Source: Erysipelothrix sp. UBA3383 (lineage in GTDB: Bacteria > Bacillota_I > Bacilli_A > Erysipelotrichales > Erysipelotrichaceae). From it: DNA of 12,638 nt. Under the pieces are notes generated by a model. The model had not been told where the DNA came from, ran no database searches, and saw nothing but the letters and a program-made list of their open reading frames with translations. Position 1 is the stretch's first letter, and each line of letters opens with the position of its first letter. Below, in pieces: positions 7,691 to 12,638 of the stretch. The position numbers were made by a program, and so were the translations under genes. Location: NCBI GenBank assembly GCA_002358955.1, contig DEPV01000056.1, forward strand, positions 1-12,638, in the 5' to 3' direction.

Positions 7691-7724
7691 TGTAACATTA
7701 TTGTAACAATGGCTGTGATATACT
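7691..7724 (+). promoter_or_regulatory. Operator-promoter of the response regulator operon (11-bp direct repeat)
   Basis: Two TGTAACA half-sites (7691-7697 and 7702-7708) are spaced 11 bp start to start, one helical turn, as expected for an OmpR/PhoB-family dimer. A TATACT -10 lies at 7719-7724, preceded by TGA (extended -10). At the place for a -35 (about 7696-7701) the sequence is CATTAT, so the repeat overlaps the -35 position. That fits an activator that replaces -35 contacts, although repression is also possible. A near-identical element stands at 9461-9493. Confidence 0.7.
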
Positions 7725-7734
7725 TTTTAAAATG

Positions 7735-7742
7735 AGGTGGAG
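7735..7742 (+). promoter_or_regulatory. Ribosome binding site deciding the response regulator start
   Basis: AGGTGGAG precedes ATG 7744. The upstream in-frame ATG at 7732 would sit almost at the predicted transcription start (about 7731) with no site of its own. The start at 7744 gives the canonical receiver N-terminus MRLLIIED. Confidence 0.6.
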
Positions 7743-7743
7743 T

Positions 7744-8436
7744 ATGAGACTTTTAATTATTGAAGATAACCAAGGGTTGAATCAAGAAATGGTGATGGCT
7801 ATGGAAGCAGCGGGGTATTCTGTTGATTTTTCATATACCGGAGAAGAAGGGGAAATCTTAGTGCTTGCTAATAGTTACGATGCGATTCTATTAGATTTGA
7901 ATTTACCCGATCGCGATGGCATGGAGGTCTTATCCTTCATCCGTAATGAAGGTCTAAAAACACCCGTAATTATTATTTCAGGGCGAGATGAGTTGGAAGA
8001 TCGTATTGAAGGATTGGATCAGGGGGCGGATGATTATCTTGTTAAACCTTTTGAATTAGCAGAACTTAAGGCGCGTGTTCATGCCTTAATCAGACGATCT
8101 TTTGGAAGGACACAAAGTATCATGGAACTGGGATCACTAAGCATTGATCCCTTAACACGGGATGTACAATGGAATCATGTAAGCATTCCTTTAACCGCAA
8201 AAGAGTTTGATATCATTGAATATCTAGGAATGAGTCATCCTCACATTGTGTCATCAGAAAAACTGGTAGAACATGTTTACGATGATAGTTTGGATCCTTT
8301 CTCATCCGTATTAAGAGTTCATATAGCACGATTACGCAAGAAATTAGTCGAGGGTAGTGGTACAGACTTGCTCATTACCCACCGAGGAAAGGGATATTCA
8401 TTATGGGACGAAAACAATACAAACAAAAAATCCTAA
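7744..8436 (+). CDS. OmpR/PhoB-family two-component response regulator
   Basis: A 230-residue DNA-binding response regulator, the normal length for the family. The receiver domain (about 1-118) has the acidic pair E7/D8, phospho-acceptor D51 in ILLDLNLPDRDG, S79 at the Thr/Ser switch position and K101 in LVKPFE. The winged-helix effector (about 125-222) includes LTAKEFDIIEYL (150-161), the recognition-helix region SSVLRVHIARLRKKL (187-201) and the wing hairpin HRGKGYSLW (213-221). It is followed by its histidine kinase, which overlaps it by 34 nt. The GTAACA direct repeats at its own promoter and before the ABC permease are the natural candidate targets, implying autoregulation and control of the transporter; that link is inference. 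It is not assignable to a named system such as VanR, BceR or CovR from sequence alone. Confidence 0.95.
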   Translation: MRLLIIEDNQGLNQEMVMAMEAAGYSVDFSYTGEEGEILVLANSYDAILLDLNLPDRDGMEVLSFIRNEGLKTPVIIISGRDELEDRIEGLDQGADDYLVKPFELAELKARVHALIRRSFGRTQSIMELGSLSIDPLTRDVQWNHVSIPLTAKEFDIIEYLGMSHPHIVSSEKLVEHVYDDSLDPFSSVLRVHIARLRKKLVEGSGTDLLITHRGKGYSLWDENNTNKKS

Positions 8437-9464
8437 AAGGAACTCTTCTTTATGCAATAACAGTGTTTTTACTACCCATCGTCATTATTTCTCTACTATT
8501 GATGCGTATCAATCAACAGGGTGTTAACCGTCTGTGGTATTCACTGTCGTATCAGGAAATCATGAGTGGGCAAGTGGGAACTTTATTGCCACAACGTGTA
8601 TTCAGTAACAAAGACTTAATGAAGTATGAGATGACATCATTATTACCCATTGCGATACCATTACTCTTACTGGGATTAATGGTATTGCTAGTGTGTACGA
8701 TTGTATTCTTTAAGTATCTGAAAGATCAACAAACAAAAGAATACCAAGACATTGCGGATAGCATTCGTTCCATGAATAATCCTAATTTGGATCAAGAGCA
8801 TGATTTGGTTCAATCGTATCAAGTCATTCGTGAAAGTATTGATGCCAATTTAAATGATTATAAACAATTGCACTCTTATCTATCCCATGAACAAAAGAAT
8901 AATTTAGCGCTATTAAAAGTGCAATCAGAACGTCAAGGTCAATATGATGTTGTCAAACAATTGGATGAATTGACGGATGGACTGAATGATATATTAACTT
9001 TGAGTGAGTCTTTTGATGATCAATCGCTATATAAAGTGGATGCGATTATGGTAGCAGCTGAGGTATGTGATCAATATCGTAAGATGTATCCGCAATTGAT
9101 TTTCGATGGCCCTGAAGATCAACAATTTGAAATCCTTGCTAAAACACGATGGATCTACCGTGCGTTGTCCAATTTGATTGATAATGCTATCAAATACGGG
9201 CAAGATAAACCGGTTCGACTGAGTGTACGCGCTGAAAAAGGAAGTGTTATCTTTAAGGTCCAAGACTTAGGAATTGGTATTGATCCCTTACGTCTTGATG
9301 AAATCTTCCAGTTTCAATATCGAATTCATGCCCTAAAACAAGATGGTTTTGGAATTGGCTTATCACTGGTGACCCATGTGGCAGATTTGTGTGGTGGATT
9401 TATTGATGTTGACAGCAATGTAGGAGAAGGAACCACGTTCTATTTATCATTTCCTCAAGCGTAA
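8403..9464 (+). CDS. Sensor histidine kinase, partner of the preceding regulator
   Basis: A 353-residue membrane histidine kinase. TM1 spans about 13-33 and TM2 about 79-103, leaving only about 45 extracytoplasmic residues, too few for a large sensor domain. The linker after TM2 shows no clear HAMP domain. The phospho-acceptor region is HSYLSHEQKNNL, with H162 followed by E163 and N166 (the HExxN phosphatase-type arrangement). The catalytic domain has the N-box SNLIDNAIKYG (N257, N261), G1 DLGIGI (288-293), G2 GFGIGLSL (315-322) and the terminal GEGTTFYLSFP. The ATG at 8403 lies 34 nt inside the regulator gene, with AGGAAAGGG 9 nt upstream; the next in-frame Met is residue 34, inside TM1. The TAA stop (9462-9464) lies within the downstream operator. 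The signal is unknown. The short loop suggests sensing in the membrane or through a partner protein. Confidence 0.95.
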   Translation: MGRKQYKQKILKGTLLYAITVFLLPIVIISLLLMRINQQGVNRLWYSLSYQEIMSGQVGTLLPQRVFSNKDLMKYEMTSLLPIAIPLLLLGLMVLLVCTIVFFKYLKDQQTKEYQDIADSIRSMNNPNLDQEHDLVQSYQVIRESIDANLNDYKQLHSYLSHEQKNNLALLKVQSERQGQYDVVKQLDELTDGLNDILTLSESFDDQSLYKVDAIMVAAEVCDQYRKMYPQLIFDGPEDQQFEILAKTRWIYRALSNLIDNAIKYGQDKPVRLSVRAEKGSVIFKVQDLGIGIDPLRLDEIFQFQYRIHALKQDGFGIGLSLVTHVADLCGGFIDVDSNVGEGTTFYLSFPQA

Positions 9465-9493
9465 CATTAATGTAACAATGCTTTATGTATACT
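9461..9493 (+). promoter_or_regulatory. Operator-promoter of the ABC transporter operon (11-bp direct repeat)
   Basis: GTAACA half-sites at 9461-9466 and 9472-9477 are 11 bp apart, and a TATACT -10 lies at 9488-9493. Aligned without gaps to 7692-7724, the first 20 bp match at 19 positions, the next 7 at one, and the -10 at all 6. No -35 is recognisable (CATTAA at 9465-9470). The first half-site includes the kinase stop codon. Predicted transcription start is near 9500, giving a leader of about 30 nt. Confidence 0.7.
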
Positions 9494-9530
9494 AGCTATT
9501 GTAAGGTGAAAGCCTGAAGGAGATCATAAA

Positions 9531-10964
9531 ATGTATGTTTTAAAAGAATCGGTTAAAAATGTGTTTCGTAATAAAGGCCGTAATCTACTTCTTGGATTGA
9601 TTGTTTTTGTTCTTATAGTTTCATCATCAATAGGAATCATCATTAACAGTACCAGCCAGGAGATCATTCAAGATTACAAGGCAAGTTTTGGCTCTAAAGT
9701 TTATATGGATGTAGACTTTGATAAATTGATGGCTGCTCAACCGGAGCAAAGTGGGAATACCTTTGCATTTCCAAAAGCAACTCCAATTAGCAATGAACAA
9801 TACTTGGCGTTTGCAGAGTCAGACTACTTAAAGTCTTCGACCATTACTGCAGATGTGGGTGTCTTATTGCCAGAGGGGACAGCCATTGATGAGGATGATA
9901 ATAATGGTGGAGGATTCAGTTCCTCAATAGAACCAGGATCTGAGCCTGTAGCATCACCTGTCGCTAAAATCATTGCTTATTCTGATTTGGAATCCATTGA
10001 AGAATTCAAATCAGGGGTTCGTAAGCTGGTTGATGGCGATGGAACTTTAAATAAAAATGAAGTCTTAATTGGTGAGGAACTTGCAACATTAAATAATTTA
10101 AAAGTTGGTGATGTTCTTAAAGTTCAAAGCCCACTTGAAGCAGATACTACACTGGAACTGATCATTTCTGGAATATTCCAAGATGGTACACCAGCTAAAG
10201 AAGAATTACCTCCAGGTTTTATGTCTTTTGGAGGATCGTATACAAACCGTCGTAATGAAATTATTACAGGACTTGAAACTGCACTGGATGGTTTTGATAC
10301 AAAATCAATGGTTGTTAAGGCAGAATATGAACTGAATAGTCCTGATGATTTAGAAGCTTTTTCAAAAGAAGTTTATGAAAAAGGATTACCCGAAGAGTAT
10401 GCAGTCCAAACAGATCAAGCGTCTTATCAAAGCATTGTAGGACCGGTTGAAGGATTGTCTGAAGTGACGATGTCATTTATTGTTGTTATTTTAGGATTGG
10501 GAACACTGATCTTATTATTTGTAACAACAATGACTACCCGTGAACGTAAATATGAAATTGGTGTTTTAAGAGCACTGGGTATGAAGAAACAAAAAGTTGC
10601 ATTGATGCTATTGGGTGAGAGTCTTGTTATTGGTGTCATGGCACTGATACTAGCATTTGGAGTAAGTTCACTTGCAGCACAACCCGTATCGGATTATCTG
10701 ATTGCAAATCATGTTCAAACTAAAACAGATGCCAATCAAGGAATGATGGGTGGAGGCGGATTTGTTTCAGGATCCATCAGTGGTGGAGCACCATCAGGTC
10801 CGGGTGCAAAAAAAGAAGTTGAACCCATTGAAGTTTCATTGAACAAAGAAGCTATTGTTCAAATTAGTGTTGTAGCACTGGCACTATCAGGCATCAGTGC
10901 AATGGTAGGTGTTATTTACATCAGTAAATACGAACCAATGCAAATCCTATCGGAAAGGAATTAA
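9531..10964 (+). CDS. MacB/FtsX-type ABC transporter permease
   Basis: A 477-residue permease with the MacB/FtsX plan: TM1 about 17-40, a large extracytoplasmic domain about 41-308, TM2 about 312-334, a cytoplasmic coupling segment RERKYEIGVLRALGMKKQ (337-354), TM3 about 356-383, an outside loop about 384-440, and TM4 about 442-464. FtsX/MacB proteins act as dimers with a cytoplasmic ATPase and work by mechanotransmission, exporting peptides or antibiotics or controlling envelope enzymes. Two low-complexity stretches stand out: EDDNNGGGFSSS (121-132) in the first domain and a Gly/Met/Ser/Pro-rich run (about 403-425) in the TM3-TM4 loop, which is short in typical MacB proteins. Good AAGGAG (9517-9522), 8 nt spacing. 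No HlyD-like adaptor gene accompanies it. The layout is not the ten-helix BceB type. Substrate unknown. Confidence 0.92.
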   Translation: MYVLKESVKNVFRNKGRNLLLGLIVFVLIVSSSIGIIINSTSQEIIQDYKASFGSKVYMDVDFDKLMAAQPEQSGNTFAFPKATPISNEQYLAFAESDYLKSSTITADVGVLLPEGTAIDEDDNNGGGFSSSIEPGSEPVASPVAKIIAYSDLESIEEFKSGVRKLVDGDGTLNKNEVLIGEELATLNNLKVGDVLKVQSPLEADTTLELIISGIFQDGTPAKEELPPGFMSFGGSYTNRRNEIITGLETALDGFDTKSMVVKAEYELNSPDDLEAFSKEVYEKGLPEEYAVQTDQASYQSIVGPVEGLSEVTMSFIVVILGLGTLILLFVTTMTTRERKYEIGVLRALGMKKQKVALMLLGESLVIGVMALILAFGVSSLAAQPVSDYLIANHVQTKTDANQGMMGGGGFVSGSISGGAPSGPGAKKEVEPIEVSLNKEAIVQISVVALALSGISAMVGVIYISKYEPMQILSERN

Positions 10965-10966
10965 TC

Positions 10967-11632
10967 ATGTCACTTATTGAACTTAAAAATGCGAGTTATC
11001 AATATCGCGGTACACAAAAAAATGTTATTAAAAATATGAACTTAGAATTTGAAAAAGGAAAGTTGTATGTCATAATGGGGAAATCAGGAGCAGGTAAAAG
11101 TACACTCTTATCACTTTTATCCGGACTTGATTTACCAACAGAAGGGGATGTCCTTGTTGATGGTCGTTCGATGAAAGACTTGGATCGTGATCATTACCGT
11201 TCTCAAACGGTAGGAGTTATCTTTCAAGGGTATAACCTTTTAACAACTTCCAATGCGATTGAAAACATTGTTTTATCAATGAAAATTAATGGTGGTAAAT
11301 ATAAGAATTCTAAAGAGACTGCACTTGGATTACTTCAATCTGTAGGGATTGATGAGGATAGTGCCCATCGTAAGGTATTAAAATTATCAGGTGGAGAACA
11401 ACAACGTGTTGGAATTGCACGCGCACTTGCTTATAATCCTGATATCATTATTGCAGATGAGCCTACAGGAAACTTAGATCATGAGACCAGTGGTCAGATT
11501 ATGAGTATCCTTCAAAAATTAGCACATGAAGAAAACCGTTGTGTAATTGTAGTGACTCACTCCCGTGAGGTTTCCAATTATGCGGATGAATTATGGGGAT
11601 TGAATAAAGGTAATTTAGTATTTGTTAAATAG
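10967..11632 (+). CDS. ABC transporter ATP-binding protein (MacB/LolD type)
   Basis: A 221-residue ATPase, the usual size for the LolD/MacB subfamily that partners FtsX-type permeases. Visible motifs: Walker A GKSGAGKST (38-46), Q-loop Q87 in VIFQGYNLL, signature LSGGEQQRV (140-148), Walker B IIIADEPTGNLD (160-171) with catalytic E165, and switch histidine H198 in VVTHS. All catalytic residues are present, so it should be active. It starts 2 nt after the permease stop with GGAAAGGA upstream, and must be co-transcribed with it. The conserved EPTGNLD is typical of the subfamily. It energises the permease from the cytoplasmic face. Confidence 0.95.
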   Translation: MSLIELKNASYQYRGTQKNVIKNMNLEFEKGKLYVIMGKSGAGKSTLLSLLSGLDLPTEGDVLVDGRSMKDLDRDHYRSQTVGVIFQGYNLLTTSNAIENIVLSMKINGGKYKNSKETALGLLQSVGIDEDSAHRKVLKLSGGEQQRVGIARALAYNPDIIIADEPTGNLDHETSGQIMSILQKLAHEENRCVIVVTHSREVSNYADELWGLNKGNLVFVK

Positions 11633-11641
11633 TTAATGATC

Positions 11642-11666
11642 AATGCACTCTTCGGAGTGCATTTTT
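11642..11666 (+). terminator. Rho-independent terminator with C(UUCG)G tetraloop, end of ABC operon
   Basis: A 9-bp stem AATGCACTC (11642-11650) / GAGTGCATT (11655-11663) surrounds TTCG with a closing C-G pair. The 3' arm continues into a five-T tract (11662-11666). It lies 9 nt after the ATPase stop and has the same architecture as the terminator at 7636-7659. Confidence 0.9.
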
Positions 11667-11713
11667 GTGTTTAATAGAGAATTGGAAGTTTTAACTTTAT
11701 TAGACACAGAGCG

Positions 11714-11722
11714 TGGTATAAT
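11714..11722 (+). promoter_or_regulatory. Extended -10 promoter of the capF-like gene
   Basis: TGG followed by TATAAT (11717-11722) is a perfect extended -10. No convincing -35 sits at 16-18 bp upstream (the region reads AACTTTATT), as is common for extended -10 promoters. The predicted start near 11729 gives a leader of about 45 nt ending in the GAGGGG site (11765-11770), 5 nt before ATG 11776. Confidence 0.55.
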
Positions 11723-11775
11723 AATGTACGTAACGAAAAATATAAATAGATTAATAATTGATATGAGGGGTAAAG

Positions 11776-12638
11776 ATGAAAATATTAGTAACGGGATCCA
11801 ATGGGTTCGTAGGAAAAAACTTATGTGCAACATTGAAGTACAGTGATTATACAGTCGCTACATTTGATAAGAGTAACAGTATGGAAGAGTTGGAAGCAAT
11901 GCTTCTTGAAGCAGATTTTATTGTTCACTTAGCAGGGTCTAACCGTCCTGTTAATCCAGAAGAGTTTTATTCTGTAAACCAAGACTTAACAGCAAACATG
12001 CTAAAGATTTTAGTAGCAAATGGTAAAAAGACACCAGTCATTTTATCCAGTTCCATTCAAGCAGCTTTAGATAATGACTATGGTAAAAGTAAATTAGCAG
12101 GTGAGCAAGTCTTGATTGATTATGCACAAGAAACAGGTGCAGAGGTTATGATTTATCGTTATCCAAATTTATTTGGAAAGTGGAGTCAACCAAACTACAA
12201 TACGGTTGTTGCAACATGGTGTCATAATATTAGTCGAGATTTACCAATTACTGTTAATGATCCAAGTGTTGAACTTGAACTTGTCTATGTGGATGATGTG
12301 ATTGCAGAAATCATGAAATCCATTGAAGGTAAGGGTAATCAAGTGAAGCCGTATTATCATGAAGTACCGGTATCTCATAAGGTAACACTGGGTGAGATTC
12401 ATGAATTATTACAGAAGTTTAAAGCATCACGTCAAGACCTTTTTGTACCAAACATGGAACCAGGTTTTGAAACGAAACTATACAGTACATACTTATCATT
12501 TCTACCAACGGATCAGTTTTCATATCCATTAACAATGCATAAGGATGAGCGTGGTAGTTTTACAGAGTTTATTAAATCTAATGATCGTGGTCAAGTTAGC
12601 ATTAATGTTTCTAGACCTGGAATCACTAAAGGAGAACA
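11776..12638 (+). CDS. capF: CapF/WbjC-like bifunctional UDP-sugar reductase/epimerase (3' end outside window)
   Basis: First 287 codons of an open frame that runs off the window; Staphylococcus aureus CapF is about 370 residues. The N-terminal extended-SDR domain (about 1-235) has the Rossmann motif GSNGFVG (7-13), FIVHLAGS, catalytic serine region ILSSS (89-93) and YxxxK (Y102, K106). From about 236 the sequence passes into the cupin half, with YSTYLSFLP, MHKDERGSFTEF (254-265) and GQVSINVSRPGITKG, the segment just before the Zn-binding histidines, which lie beyond the edge. In CapF the SDR part reduces a 4-keto UDP-sugar with NADPH and the cupin part assists C-3 epimerisation, in synthesis of UDP-N-acetyl-L-fucosamine for capsule or surface polysaccharide. 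Downstream genes are expected to include CapE-like and CapG-like enzymes, not visible here. RBS GAGGGG (11765-11770). Confidence 0.9.
   Translation, partial: MKILVTGSNGFVGKNLCATLKYSDYTVATFDKSNSMEELEAMLLEADFIVHLAGSNRPVNPEEFYSVNQDLTANMLKILVANGKKTPVILSSSIQAALDNDYGKSKLAGEQVLIDYAQETGAEVMIYRYPNLFGKWSQPNYNTVVATWCHNISRDLPITVNDPSVELELVYVDDVIAEIMKSIEGKGNQVKPYYHEVPVSHKVTLGEIHELLQKFKASRQDLFVPNMEPGFETKLYSTYLSFLPTDQFSYPLTMHKDERGSFTEFIKSNDRGQVSINVSRPGITKGE

Noticed and set aside
7702..7710. TTGTAACAA as a palindromic operator
   Set aside because: The inverted symmetry is imperfect and is lost in the second copy (ATGTAACAA at 9470-9478), whereas the 11-bp direct repeat is kept in both.
11643..11846. Open frame on + and an overlapping one on - at 11633-11833
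   Set aside because: Both run across the terminator, promoter and start of the capF-like gene, lack recognisable protein character, and are better explained as chance frames.
1..12638. Mollicute genetic code (TGA as tryptophan), suggested by the SMC length
   Set aside because: Tryptophans in the clear genes are TGG, and TGA is needed as the ftsY stop in the ATGA overlap with ylxM.

Overview
The window is AT-rich, densely packed bacterial DNA with strong AAGGAG/AGGAGG-type ribosome binding sites and the standard genetic code: every tryptophan I checked in the clear genes is TGG, and TGA is the stop of ftsY. Gene content and order (smc-ftsY-ylxM) point to a low-GC Bacillota. The short-armed SMC, close to Mollicute SMC in length, suggests the Erysipelotrichia (Erysipelothrix-like) or a relative near the Mollicutes. 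That placement is inference.

Layout. (1) Positions 92-1193 hold two poorly characterised genes facing each other across a bidirectional terminator (664-688): a four-helix membrane protein on + and a membrane-anchored protein with a thioredoxin-like look on -. (2) Positions 1351-7628 are a tightly packed + operon: smc (chromosome condensation), ftsY (SRP receptor), ylxM (SRP-associated helix-turn-helix protein), ackA (acetate kinase) and nrnA-like (DHH phosphoesterase). Consecutive genes are 1 nt apart or overlap by 4, 8 and 11 nt. The operon ends at a UUCG-loop terminator (7636-7659). The ffh gene usually found beside ylxM is absent. (3) Positions 7691-11666 are a regulatory-transport module: an OmpR/PhoB-type response regulator, its histidine kinase, a MacB/FtsX-type ABC permease and its ATPase, closed by a second UUCG-loop terminator. 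(4) From 11776 to the window edge runs the first 287 codons of a CapF/WbjC-like bifunctional enzyme of UDP-N-acetyl-L-fucosamine synthesis, probably the start of a surface-polysaccharide locus, with its own extended -10 promoter.

The strongest non-coding signal is a pair of almost identical operator-promoters, one before the response regulator (7692-7724) and one before the ABC permease (9461-9493). Each carries two GTAACA half-sites 11 bp apart, placed identically relative to a TATACT -10 box with no recognisable -35. A 20-bp block matches at 19 positions and the -10 at 6 of 6, while the 7 bp between them match at only one. This predicts that the regulator controls both its own operon and the transporter operon. 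Other points for follow-up are the symmetrically shortened SMC arms, the altered G3 motif (DSSGR) in FtsY, the kinase H-box of HExxN type paired with a PhoB-type regulator, and a Gly/Met/Ser-rich insertion in the permease. I found no tRNA, rRNA, CRISPR array, insertion sequence or prophage gene. No gene-free stretch exceeds 300 bases; positions 1-91 and 587-663 show nothing I can assign firmly.
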